From Diatrype stigma (lineage: Eukaryota; Ascomycota; Sordariomycetes; Xylariales; Diatrypaceae): 64,000 nucleotides of DNA. Shown piece after piece: positions 22,714-33,077 of this stretch (its first letter is position 1; each line of letters begins with the position of its first letter). The translations under genes and the position numbers were made by a program. Location of the stretch: contig JAKJXP020000097.1 of the NCBI GenBank assembly GCA_022225965.2, positions 1 to 64,000 of the forward strand. The letters are read 5' to 3'. The notes under the pieces are model-generated. The model had not been told where the DNA came from. It was given only the letters and a program-made list of their open reading frames with translations, and ran no database searches.

Positions 22714-24108
22714 ATGTCTTCGTACAAGGCATATGCAGTAGCCGGGTTCCTAGCGTTCGCCGCCGTGCCCGACGTTCGCGCTGTTCCCGTGACCTCGTTA
22801 GTAACGACGACTGGCTCTTCCGCAGCTGCATTCACCAATTCTGCTATCCCCGTCACGAATGTAACTTCCCATGGACGCTATACCGGGGCGGACCCTACCA
22901 CCACAGGTGCCATCTCTACATCTGTGCTCGCTTCATCGATCCCGATTTTGCCGGCGGAGTCGTACAAGCTGAGGTATCCAGCTGATGGCAAACTCCATGC
23001 CCCTCAGCCAGCACCCTATACCCCTGCCGGCGGCGTGGGCACGAACGGGTCGGAGCCCGTCTATCGGGTGCAGAGCGACTTCGACTACCAGTCTGTTGCC
23101 CTGGGTCTCTATCAGGAGTGGATCGAGCTCGATCTCTTCCATCATGGTCTCGCCAAGTACTCGACCCAGAATTTCACCGACTACGGCTTGACCGCCGAGG
23201 ACCGGGCCCTGCTAGAGTTCATGGCCGAACAGGAGGTCGGCCATGCTACCGTCCTGACCAACATGCTCGGTCGCGAGGCGCCCGTCCAATGTACCTACAA
23301 CTACCCCGACACCAACCTCCAAGAGTACATCGACTTCAGCCAGAAACTGACGAGATGGGGCGAGTCCGGCGTCTACGGCTTCCTGAACCACCTGGATTCC
23401 CGGGAGACGGGTCAGATCCTGCTGCAGTCCATCACCACGGAAGCCCGGCAGCAGATGATCTTCCGACAGTTCGAAGGCCTGTTCCCCATGCCCGTTTGGT
23501 TCGAGGTCGGCATTCCGCAGTCATGGGCCTGGACCCTGCTGGCCCCCTATATCGCCTCGTGTCCAGAGAACCAGACCCGGTTGATCTGGCAGAACTTCCC
23601 CAAGTTGACCGTGCTCAACCAGCCCAACCCGGCGCGCACGAATGGCTCCGCCGTGTACAACGAGACGCTGGGAGATTACGCCAACACCCTAAGCACCTCA
23701 GATGTCACGTTGGAGGAGGGTTGCAACAACTCGACCTGCGGACCGGCCATCACCCATAACCGATCGGTTCCACTCTCTTACCCGGGCCGCAAAGTCTACC
23801 TCGCCTGGAACAATCCCGGCCAGGCCGTCGGCCCCAACAACAGCTACGTGACGACCACGTCTACGACCGCCGTTCCGCAGTACGCTGCCTGGGTATCGCA
23901 GCTGAATGTGACGTACTCTCCGCTGCTCAACATTTCCCAAAACACGGCCTACACGATCCAGCCAAATGTCAGCACCATCGAGGGAGACCCGGCTATCAAC
24001 GGTACCATCTTCCTAGCATTGACGGACGTCGACCTTTACGTCACGCCTTTCAATCTATCGCAGATTAATCCGCATGTCCTCGCCCTGAGCATCTATCAAG
24101 CCGGCTAG
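22714..24108 (+). CDS. rds1: Rds1-like secreted stress-response protein (ferritin-like fold)
   Basis: A 464-aa single-exon protein. The start is the ATG at 22714: the frame continues upstream only to a TTG, and this ATG gives a good signal peptide (M-S-S-Y-K-A-Y-A-V-A-G-F-L-A-F-A-A, cleavage near ...V-R-A). A Thr/Ser-rich linker leads to a ferritin-like helical domain with S-D-F-D-Y-Q-S-V-A-L-G-L-Y-Q-E-W-I-E-L-D-L-F-H-H and F-M-A-E-Q-E-V-G-H-A. These Glu/His residues suit a di-metal helix bundle. Many N-x-S/T sites in the C-terminal third fit a secreted glycoprotein. Rds1 of fission yeast is induced by glucose, ammonium, phosphate or temperature changes; enzymatic activity is not established. 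Confidence 0.88.
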   Translation: MSSYKAYAVAGFLAFAAVPDVRAVPVTSLVTTTGSSAAAFTNSAIPVTNVTSHGRYTGADPTTTGAISTSVLASSIPILPAESYKLRYPADGKLHAPQPAPYTPAGGVGTNGSEPVYRVQSDFDYQSVALGLYQEWIELDLFHHGLAKYSTQNFTDYGLTAEDRALLEFMAEQEVGHATVLTNMLGREAPVQCTYNYPDTNLQEYIDFSQKLTRWGESGVYGFLNHLDSRETGQILLQSITTEARQQMIFRQFEGLFPMPVWFEVGIPQSWAWTLLAPYIASCPENQTRLIWQNFPKLTVLNQPNPARTNGSAVYNETLGDYANTLSTSDVTLEEGCNNSTCGPAITHNRSVPLSYPGRKVYLAWNNPGQAVGPNNSYVTTTSTTAVPQYAAWVSQLNVTYSPLLNISQNTAYTIQPNVSTIEGDPAINGTIFLALTDVDLYVTPFNLSQINPHVLALSIYQAG

Positions 24109-25210
24109 AGCTATTTCCACAACGTGATGTTGAACTAGTGGCTGAAATGGGATATAAACAGCTCTTCTGGGGTATAGGACTGCGTCAGCTGCTTGCTCCT
24201 AACTGTTCTTAGTGCAGTGATGCGATTGTACGCATGTGAGAGCTTATAAAGTAGTATATAAAAGGGAAGGGGAAGTATGGGGGCTGAATTGTCGAGTTCA
24301 CACTATGGTGGTTGACGTGGAAAATCTTAATCCATGAATTATTTCCTGTACATAATATCATGCATCAAAATGGTTCTCAGAGCTATATAACGGAAAGAGA
24401 TTGTCTTGGACTCTCACTGAGAATGACATCTACAGGTAGGTATTGAGACCTACAGTCAGATCTGTGGTGTTATGGCACGACCGCCATCCTGGACACAACT
24501 GTCCGTATTAATTTGATGTCCTATCCACGCTGGGTGGCGAGTCGAGCTGTTAATTAGGAGGCGGGCTAGCTAATCGAGCTCGCAATCAACGAATAGACCA
24601 AATTTCAACCTTCAATATTTAAGGGGATTTGCATCACCCAACGATGGCTCGGCGGTTGATACGATATCCCATGAGAAGAGGCCAAGCTAGACAAAAACCA
24701 CCAGGCAATCCTGGTAGGCCCCTATTGTCTCAACAAGAGCCCATATATTGTTTTTATTTGTCCCTCTTTTTTCTTGACCTCTTCTTCTTTCTTTTTGAGC
24801 GGGTCGGGGTGTTGTTCCTGTTAAGACGTCTTGATATCATGGTTAAAAAATCACAGCCTGACAAAGAGGTTTTGCGTACGCGACACACCTAGCCAACCCA
24901 GCGACAGTCACCGCCAACTAGCGTTGGCTACCTCTGAACGCCCGATAGAACATAGTAGTAACTTGAAAGTCTTACTAGAATACGTGTTTTAGTTCCCGGC
25001 TTGCTTGCTAACCTGCTATAACTCCCGACCTGTAGTCCTTTACTAAATGTACATTTCCTTGTCCACCTCCGAATGGGTATCGTCGAACATCGAATCAATC
25101 ATCTATCCTGAACAATGGTTTTGTGAAAGCATGATTCGATAGAAATTGCCTTACCCAAATGGAGAGCAGCAGTGTGTTGAGATAAAATCCAGACCCATCC
25201 CATACCCTCA
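24109..25210. other. Intergenic, no gene seen
   Basis: This is the shared 3' region of the convergent rds1 and spt8 genes. It contains a pyrimidine-rich run near 24750-24800. Nothing is recognised as coding. Confidence 0.5.
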
Positions 25211-27343
25211 TCATTGCGGGACGTTGATCTCGTATCCAATGAGCACCTCGGTGTTGGTACCCTCCCAGCCACGATTGCCAGCTGCCGAAAGCATGAAACG
25301 GCTTGACGCGTCCACATACAAGCTCGATATGACGCCGGCCCTGGGCGGACCTGGAATGATCAGAAACGGCGGCGGCGAGTGTTTCGACGACGAAGAGTAC
25401 GACTGCAGATCGTACAGCCGCAGGATGTCGTGGGATGCACAGACGAGGTGGCGTCCGTTCACCATGGGGCGCACGCAGCTCACGGGGCCGCTGCCGCCGG
25501 GGAATTTGAAGACCCGCTCGGGCTGCCAGGGCCCCCCGCGCCCACCCCGCGCCTTGTGGATGCTGAACTCCTCGACCGCCCCGTTGCGCCGCCCCGCGTA
25601 GATCCAGTTCCCGTCCGGGCTCCAGCACGCGCCCATGCACCACGGCGGCACGCCCGGCCGGTTCCCGATCCGGGCCACCGGATTCGGCATGCGCCGGTCC
25701 CACACCCGCAAGTCCCCGTCAATCGACGCCGACATGAACGTGCTGTCGGACGTCTGCGATGCGTCGTGATGCGTAAGCGGCGGTGCTGCAAAGACTGCCG
25801 ACGGAGATTCCGGTGCCGGGATCAGAGATGACTCGCCTATAGGCTGCGAGAGATCTACCGGCTGAGTCGAAAAAGCGGTGTTTCCGTCAGAGGGTATCGA
25901 GAAATCGGGAAGTGGTGGGAGAATCGAGGGGTCGTGGTTATCATTACTATTGCTGGCATCACCATCAAACAGGACCGCGTCCAGATTGCTGGAGTCTGGC
26001 GGGGGGTGCTGAACAGGTGGTGCCTGGCCATCGACAGTATCAAATGTAGGAGCAGACATATCGAAACTTTCCATGTTGGCAGCATTGTTGGCAGCATCAG
26101 CGCCCTCTCGCGCCGTATCCTGCGCCATGGCCCGCGAAAACTCATTGTCGTTTTCATCGTCTCCACCAAACCCGCCCATTCCATCGTTGTCGCCGAATAG
26201 ATCCGAGCCCGCCGTCGGGCTTCCAAATAGACTGTCGTGAGCAGGGCTGCCTTGGGTGCCTCCTATACCATCGGTCCCGTTTGGTAACGGCTTGGCGGTG
26301 CCATTTATCCCCGTCCCGTTGATCCCATCTTTCGCATCCACACCGTAGACATCGTTCCCAAAATCAAAGCTCGCACCTGCTCCACCTTGCTCTGTTTTGG
26401 CGAAAAACGTATCACTGAGCTCTGCCTCCTCGGCTGCTTCGGGTGGTATGGGCGCGCCTCCCATCGGCCGTATCTCAATAGCAGATATCTGGCCCGTAGT
26501 ACCAAACTGCCTGGTTACCAGACCGGTGTTCAGATCCCAATCGAATATGCTCTTGTCCCAGCTCCCGCTCAGTACGCTCTTTTCGTCCGCTGCCAGGGTC
26601 AGCACGCTTACAGCATTGGTATGCTTTTGTAAGCAGGTGATGCGCTTGCCCTCGTCGTGCCTCACGCTCTGTAGGTTGATCCCGCCGCTCTCCAGACCAG
26701 AAAGAAGCCACAGCGCTTGCGAATGAACGGCCAAGCTATAGACGGGGCTCAGCACGAGGTCCTCGGCACGGGCGCTGGGCGCTTGAGGCTCGGCATTCTC
26801 CCAGTAGGACATCAACACCCCAGCTTTCACGACAGAGTCGACGAAGGGATGTCTTTGAGCGACGGTCAAGAGCTGCTTGCCATTAATCGTGCCAGGGCCG
26901 TCGTACTTCCGAATGTAACCGTCAGACCCACCAGTCATCCAGTAACGAAGGTCTGGTGTGATGGCCATTGCGTTGATACTGGTGGCCATCGGAGCGGCCA
27001 TAGTCGGGACGACATCGTATGTCCGGGCATTGAGGTACTCGGGACGTACGGTTGGTTCCCACTTGGGCGTTCCGGATGGGCCAGGGGTAGCGGATGTCCG
27101 GGTCACTGTCGGATTGGTGGCAGCCGGACCGAGGCCATTCAGTTGTTGCTGGTCCTGGGTACCTTCATCCTCGTCATGCTGATCCTGATCATCGTCGTCG
27201 TCATCATCATCGTTGTCATTCTCATTCTCATCGTTATCGTCCTCCTGGTCTTGGTTCTCATCCTCAACCTCGGCATCTGGCATCAACTCGTCCTCGTGCT
27301 CATTATCGGAGCTCGCATTTGAATCCCGGTCGAAATCATCCAT
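25211..27343 (-). CDS. spt8: SAGA complex subunit Spt8 (WD40 protein)
   Basis: A 710-aa protein from the ATG at 27343 (M-D-D-F-D-R-D-S); the frame is open 29 codons upstream, but that part is proline-rich and unlike the family start. Spt8 helps SAGA deliver TATA-binding protein to promoters. The N-terminus is very acidic, with an eight-Asp run inside a D/E/N/Q tract. WD40 repeats follow, with S-G-S-W-D-K-S-I-F-D-W-D-L as one clear blade. A low-complexity Asn/Gly/Asp insert of about 170 residues separates early and late blades, and M-S-A-S-I-D-G-D-L-R-V-W-D-R-R marks a late blade. No introns are needed. The insert is commonly long in filamentous fungi. Confidence 0.9.
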   Translation of the reverse strand: MDDFDRDSNASSDNEHEDELMPDAEVEDENQDQEDDNDENENDNDDDDDDDDQDQHDEDEGTQDQQQLNGLGPAATNPTVTRTSATPGPSGTPKWEPTVRPEYLNARTYDVVPTMAAPMATSINAMAITPDLRYWMTGGSDGYIRKYDGPGTINGKQLLTVAQRHPFVDSVVKAGVLMSYWENAEPQAPSARAEDLVLSPVYSLAVHSQALWLLSGLESGGINLQSVRHDEGKRITCLQKHTNAVSVLTLAADEKSVLSGSWDKSIFDWDLNTGLVTRQFGTTGQISAIEIRPMGGAPIPPEAAEEAELSDTFFAKTEQGGAGASFDFGNDVYGVDAKDGINGTGINGTAKPLPNGTDGIGGTQGSPAHDSLFGSPTAGSDLFGDNDGMGGFGGDDENDNEFSRAMAQDTAREGADAANNAANMESFDMSAPTFDTVDGQAPPVQHPPPDSSNLDAVLFDGDASNSNDNHDPSILPPLPDFSIPSDGNTAFSTQPVDLSQPIGESSLIPAPESPSAVFAAPPLTHHDASQTSDSTFMSASIDGDLRVWDRRMPNPVARIGNRPGVPPWCMGACWSPDGNWIYAGRRNGAVEEFSIHKARGGRGGPWQPERVFKFPGGSGPVSCVRPMVNGRHLVCASHDILRLYDLQSYSSSSKHSPPPFLIIPGPPRAGVISSLYVDASSRFMLSAAGNRGWEGTNTEVLIGYEINVPQ

Positions 27344-27917
27344 GTTGAAAAGGCTAAGCAAGTATGGGGACGGCGAGGTGGGGGCAAAGGGGGGGAAGGG
27401 GATGATCCCCGAAGCAATGTTAGGCCCCAAAGTCCCAAGCCCGAGTTATGAGATAGGAGATGCAGGTAAGTCCCCGATGGATTTGCTTTAGTGCTCACAA
27501 GCTACCTGATGTTGCTACAGATTCGGTAGGTGGTTAGGTGAAGGGCAGAGTGCAGTGAGATGAGATAGCCAATCGCTAACGAAGCCGAACCAATCGAACA
27601 GGAGAAAGATGGTATCACCAGGTAACAAGCCCATAAACCCACAAGCCAACGAACCAACGAGCCAACGAGCCTGCAGAAGAAAAAGGGGGGATAGGTTTTC
27701 CTGACTATCGTTGCGAGAGCATGATAAGACGATTTAGCAAGCGTCAGGATGCTTGGCAAGAATACGAGGTACTTGATGATGACAGCGACCAGACAGTCAG
27801 ACAGTCAGAGAGTCAGATGGACTAGCGTGGTTGGTTTAGTGGTTCGTGATTAGTGATCCAGTGCCAGTGACCAATACCAAGGATGAGGCTCAAGTGCTAA
27901 CGGAAGCGCGGGGGTGC

Positions 27918-27942
27918 GTGTGTATGTGTGTGTGTGTGTGTG
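27918..27942. repeat. GT dinucleotide microsatellite
   Basis: A GT run with one TATG interruption, within the likely spt8 promoter/leader region. Confidence 0.9.
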
Positions 27943-28047
27943 GGTTTCCGGGAGTAGGTGAGAGAAAGCCAGGGCGGGTGCGGCAGACAGTCGGAGTCGT
28001 TTGTTGTCGGTGGTTTCAAAAGCCGCGTCGGGATGCGAAATGCAGAA

Positions 28048-28074
28048 GTGCAAGTGCAGGTGCAGGTGCAGGTG
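28048..28074. repeat. GTGCAG hexamer repeat
   Basis: Four to five GTGCAG/GTGCAA units in tandem, upstream of spt8. Confidence 0.85.
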
Positions 28075-29790
28075 TCGGGTGAATGCCGAATTGCGACCAC
28101 AAAATGTGGCTCCAGCTGTGGCGGGGGATAGCTTCGTCGAGCTAAGTTAGCAGCCATTTGCAGCTAGGCGTCCAGGCACCCAGGCACCCAGGCAGCATAT
28201 TTCCTACATACAAACATACAAATGTACGTCCACTACTACATACAAGTTAGTTACGTGGGCAAAGCGGGATAGTTGGTTGTGGGGTTTGGCCAGTTGGCCA
28301 CAAGGCGCATACTTATCGACGTTATCGTGCATGCGGGCTGGGCTGAACTGGGTAGGTCAATAGTTATGTACATAAGCAGAATGTTCGGTACCTACAAGTA
28401 GCGTTACGTACATACACATAAATACGGCATCCATAATACATTGCACACAATTGTTCACTTTAGTTCCTGTTTTAGTTTGAGATCCTAGGCGGTTGGACAG
28501 AGACGATGTTACATTGTCTGATAAGTGGTGTGCCTATGTGCTTACAAAGTGTGCTTATACCTATGTAAGGCTTGCAAGGTATGAGTTGACTACCTAGATA
28601 AGTATTGATTAGCACCAACATATTTCGGTACTTGCCTTGCAAGCTTATGACAGTTTCCCCATTTTAGATCACAGGCAGCCAGGCAGCTTGCTACCCAATA
28701 GGCTGTGACCAGGGAGTGCCAACTCGACCAATCAACTCCTCTGTCCAAGTGTCCAAGGGTCCAAAGGGCGATCCCATAACGTCGAAACTTCATGATGATC
28801 ATTTGTATAGCTGCAGAGTCAGTCTGTTCAGCAGCCACACACAATCACTTCCATATCATCCCCAGTTCCATTGCTGCCTACATTTTCCAGCACCTACTCT
28901 CTCCTGACATGATCTACAAGCGCTTAGAATAACGTGCTGGCTGCTGGTGATGACGTGCTGGGTTCGGTATTTGCAGCAAAGGGCTTGCGTTTTTACGAAC
29001 GAGCTTCAATGTTACTGTGTATAATTACCTGCCAAAACCAGACTCGGGCGGTTATAAGCTTCGAAGCTTAGCAATAAGTTAAACTTAATCCCGGGAGAAA
29101 TCTTACGATTGGTATCAAGATATCGAATACACGCCTCTAACATCGGCGCCGAGCTGGCCATTACAGTTAAGATTTGCATGGCTATACGGGGCACACAGGG
29201 CAGGGAAGATAGCGGATGTACCCGAGAAGCTATATACTAGTTTGGGTTTAATAAACATGAGAATGGGTCTCGTGACTACATTCCAAAAGTGATATAGATA
29301 TCCGATGCTGAAAAAATGATGCCATAACTATATAACATTGCGCCATGGCTATCATGGCCACTATTTCAGACTTTTGTAACGTAGTAACTAGTAGTTCGAG
29401 TGTGGTTATGAACTAACAGGCATCACAGCATCGGTGAACTGCCCAAGTTGGACCCCAAGTAGACCTACAATGTGATGATCTCGAACGAGTTTTTATTCAT
29501 CTTAGGACTTATGTTGCTGAGGTAATGTACGGGTCAAGTAGCCCAAGGCAATGGATAATGTACGTTGCTTAGTTACAGGGTTCCTCAAGCACTCCAAGTA
29601 TCGGCAGTCTCACGTGTCATGTACATATGAAAGGGATTGAGAATGAAAGTCAAGATAGTGACAGGTTCCAAGCAGTTTGCAGTGCTTCAAGCAGATAATT
29701 GAATAATCTATGAATATGAATCAATCAAGTAGGTCAAGTATATATAATGTAAGAAGCTTAATTCAAAACAGAAAAGGTGTAATAATATCG

Positions 29791-31257
29791 TCATGCCATA
29801 AACCGTGGCCGCTCCAATGTGGGGTTTGGAGACGGCGACAAACACTTCTTCTCAAACCACTTCGCAAGATCCGTTGACGGAATATCGACAGCCCTCCAAA
29901 ATATATCCGATGCCCATATAACAATGGGGACATATGTTACGGTAGCAATAGCAAAGCTGATGGCGTACTGCCAGTCGCCCTCATGTCCAAATATGCTCCA
30001 GCAGGCACCGGTGATCCACGTGCCGATAGTGCGGTTGCCAAGGCCGTGAACAAGATACAGCGCGAAGCTGATCCGTCCTAGATAGCGGGCCGGTCGGGTG
30101 AGAAAGAGGCCTTGAACGACGGGCAGAAAAGCCATAGGGGCAACAATCAGGATCGAACCCACGGCGAGCCAGAAGCGACGGCGATACGCCGTATACGGCC
30201 ACACGTATTGAGACCACATATACCCCGGAGTCTCTGTATTGCCATCTCTAGGATATCCGGAGAGGAAGACGCCTAGCGTCAACGTGAGATATAGCACGAT
30301 GTCGGTCATTCTCTTCTTGGAGGGACTCTGGGGCCCCCGGGGATAGAGGATTTCTATTTCCGCAATGATCATTCCCACCACGAACAGGGCTGCATCCCAA
30401 CGCTTATGCGTGAACCCGTGCAGAACCAGTAAGCCCTCCACCCCCAGGCGGACGACGGGGCGGACCCGCGCCAGCGCAACGATCAGCAGAAACACAACCA
30501 TGGAGCCGCGGAACTCAACCGCGATAGACCATAGCTGGGGATTGTAGAAGCCGAAGAACGACACGTCCCAGTTCCAGGGATCAGACTCCATGTCGAGGAA
30601 ATCAAAGTAGGCCGCCAAGCCGTGGGTGAAGTGTTTCCCGTCTACCTTGTTGGGAACGCTCACAAGGTCGAGGTCGGTACAGATGTATGCCAGCAAACTA
30701 GAGGCAAACGCCGGCAGAAATAACCGGATGGCACGGCGGAAGGTGATGGACGACAGGCTAGCGAACAGCTCCGGATATTCGTGGCGGTGCATGCGCTGGA
30801 TGAAACGATGTGACAGTACGAAACCTGATACGACGAAGAATACAGCCACCATGGCGGCTCCAGAGTAGATTAGCCGCACGAACGGCAGCAGCCATAGCGA
30901 GGTGTTGTCTTTGTAACCCCATGAGGAATTCACCGAAGGGTAGTACACGTGAGTCCAGTGGAGGGCGAACACGATCAAAGAAGCCACGCCTCGCACCCCG
31001 TCGAGATACTCCGTCCTCGACTTCGGCAAGGCGGGCTTCTCTGGCGACGGCGAAGCCTCCATCGTTGGTGATTGTGACTGTCTCTGTAGAAAGCTAGGGC
31101 GGAAGAGAGCGAGGCACTGCCCAGCCACAGCCAGTAGGGACTGTGGCTTCCAGATGGGCCGTCTCCATCTTTGTTTTGACGGAGTCGCTGGCGGCAGAGG
31201 CGAAAGAGGCAAGAGTGACTCGCCGTCCTCGCTATGTAGGGATCTTTCCAAACGCAT
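29791..31257 (-). CDS. Acyltransferase-3 family membrane protein
   Basis: A multi-pass membrane acyltransferase (PF01757 type), which moves acetyl or other acyl groups onto sugars, lipids or secondary metabolites. The preferred start is the ATG at 31257 (M-R-L-E-R-S-L-H-S-E-D-G), giving 488 aa; the frame is open 74 codons upstream, but that part is unlike the family. The cytosolic N-terminus leads to Y-L-D-G-V-R-G-V-A-S-L-I-V-F-A-L-H-W-T-H, with the conserved Arg and His of helix 1. F-R-R-A-I-R-L-F-L-P-A, the basic motif before a later helix, follows, then about eight further hydrophobic segments. The stretch Y-L-G-R-I-S-F-A-L-Y-L-V-H-G near the end is also typical. The substrate cannot be read from sequence. 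Confidence 0.85.
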   Translation of the reverse strand: MRLERSLHSEDGESLLPLSPLPPATPSKQRWRRPIWKPQSLLAVAGQCLALFRPSFLQRQSQSPTMEASPSPEKPALPKSRTEYLDGVRGVASLIVFALHWTHVYYPSVNSSWGYKDNTSLWLLPFVRLIYSGAAMVAVFFVVSGFVLSHRFIQRMHRHEYPELFASLSSITFRRAIRLFLPAFASSLLAYICTDLDLVSVPNKVDGKHFTHGLAAYFDFLDMESDPWNWDVSFFGFYNPQLWSIAVEFRGSMVVFLLIVALARVRPVVRLGVEGLLVLHGFTHKRWDAALFVVGMIIAEIEILYPRGPQSPSKKRMTDIVLYLTLTLGVFLSGYPRDGNTETPGYMWSQYVWPYTAYRRRFWLAVGSILIVAPMAFLPVVQGLFLTRPARYLGRISFALYLVHGLGNRTIGTWITGACWSIFGHEGDWQYAISFAIATVTYVPIVIWASDIFWRAVDIPSTDLAKWFEKKCLSPSPNPTLERPRFMA

Positions 31258-31501
31258 GGCTTCCGTGTGAGCGAGACTACTAACTCCCGCCGTCCTGCGT
31301 GTGCCAGACTTTCTCAGCGATAGTATGGAAAAGAGTGTGTATCCTAAACGGATAGCAGATCTGGCTGGGAAACGAACTACCGCGTCCTCATGATAAAGAT
31401 ATTTTTCTGAAGGGAACCCAAGACAAGTTGCACCAGGCAAGCCCGATGTCCAAAGGAGGTAGTAGTACAAGTAGTACAAGTCACATGGATTCGTCCGCGA
31501 G

Positions 31502-31535
31502 GATGAAAAAGATAAAAAAGATAAAAAAGATGATA
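31502..31535. repeat. 9-bp GATAAAAAA tandem repeat
   Basis: Three near-perfect copies of the GATAAAAAA unit, about 250 bp upstream of the preferred acyltransferase start. Confidence 0.8.
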
Positions 31536-32853
31536 ACGGAGGTATAACAGAGGTAGGCAGGGAGATGGGAGCGACCCCCCAACGGCCCCATTGAGCAGTG
31601 ATTAGGATAGGCGACTAGTGTGATCGTACTTGTCTTGGCTGAGGCAATATGAGGGGGGGGGGCCGGGATATGACTTGGAAAAGTTAGGGGCATCTACTTA
31701 CTGTATTTGATGCCCTTCCCACTGTCGAAATTTCCAGTTGTATTCTCGTCATCAAAAGTCCCCAGGCGCTGAGATGCCATCCTGCCATTCTGGGTATACC
31801 ACGAGAGAGCTCGATCGAGTGACTAATACCTAAGCAACGAGCGATGACTGACAGGCTGTGTAACGTTTCCACATCGACGTACTGCCGAATGACACCTGCT
31901 GCTGCATGCTGCCAGGCCTGTATGCTGCCGGCGGAGAAACCGCCTTCGGACCTACGTTGGGAGAATCGCACGCATCGGCTTCAACATGCTACACGTTGCT
32001 ACACGCTATCACCAGAAGGAGATGTCCGCAGCGCTATCCATCGCGCTAGGGCAAAGGGCATCCATGGCAGCCCAATAGTAAAAGTACCTTGAGTACCTAT
32101 CGTGTCCCCTCCGTAGCCCTTCCTCCTTTTCTTCTCACGCTACAACGCTGGATTTGATAACCGGCATCATGAGAAATGACGATCAGGGGGGCCAAGTCGT
32201 GGAGTCCAGACCTGCCAAGCCTCCAGATAACCGGTAGCGGTTGCAACCCCGCGCCTGATTGGACATGCCCCTGACCGCACGCTACAGAGGATCCGCCAAT
32301 GGCCCACGATAGTCCTTCACGAACGCTGGAACCGGCAAGGTGAGAATTGCGACACTCCACGCATTAGGTTACGATCTACGGCAGATGGGATTAGCAAGAA
32401 GCTTATCGTTTTAGCCGGCAGCGTCGTGGAGGGTCATTACCAGCAGGTTGACAGTAGTTTGGCAGGACATGCAGAACCCTGCGCTGCCCTGCAGAGCCGA
32501 TGGTGGGTGCATGCTACACGGGCCTAAATGGGAAGTTGATCGCGTGCTGTATGGTCCTCTAGGGTCCTCTCGGAAAACCTCTAGGCCCTCAACTCAGCTG
32601 GAATTTCCCGTCCACTACAATGTGTGAGAGGAAAGGTGATAGAAATTGCGGCTGCTTGCCACAGAGATCCGACATCTCGAATTCCGTTCTGCCAAGACGA
32701 TACATCCTACCGTCACAAGCAGAACTGCCGGCTTGTCTTGATAACTTGGCACCCTTCCGGATCCAGCGAGTTATCGCATGACATCCGCATCCAAGCTCGA
32801 GAAAAGGCTCGAAGCGCTCTTATCGTGCGGGACCTCTTCACCAGGCTCATATT

Positions 32854-32858
32854 ATACA

Positions 32859-32898
<40 letters not shown>
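32854..32898. repeat. CA dinucleotide microsatellite
   Basis: About 20 CA units with one TACA interruption, 180 bp upstream of the Stealth-type gene start. It is probably in its leader or core promoter. Confidence 0.95.
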
Positions 32899-32902
<4 letters not shown>

Positions 32903-33077
32903 TCCGTTGGGAAAATAGCATCGACTTCATCTGGTGCGGCGGGTGTGACACCGGATTTTTCCCTGGATTCCCGGCCATCTTGTATTAATTGTGTTCGAGC
33001 TCGCCGTGTTGCTTTGTCTCGAGTGCGTCCCTCTGTTCCACCGAACTGCCCGTCCCCCTCTCCACCCCTAAGCTAAG

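Larger units (their letters stand above)
27344..29790. other. Intergenic, 2.4 kb, repeat-rich
   Basis: This is the promoter and leader region of spt8 plus the 3' side of the acyltransferase gene. It holds the GT and GTGCAG repeats listed separately and tandem CCAGGCACC copies near 28167-28192. No convincing coding sequence is present. Confidence 0.5.
31258..33077. other. Intergenic, 1.8 kb
   Basis: This is a divergent promoter region between the acyltransferase gene and the Stealth-type gene. It carries two simple repeats (listed separately) and a run of G at 31653-31661. Open frames of 80-150 codons here have no recognisable domain; the longest crosses the CA repeat. Confidence 0.5.

Noticed and set aside
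23118..23759. 213-codon frame inside rds1
   Set aside because: An Arg/Pro/His-rich alternative frame of a GC-rich gene; a typical shadow.
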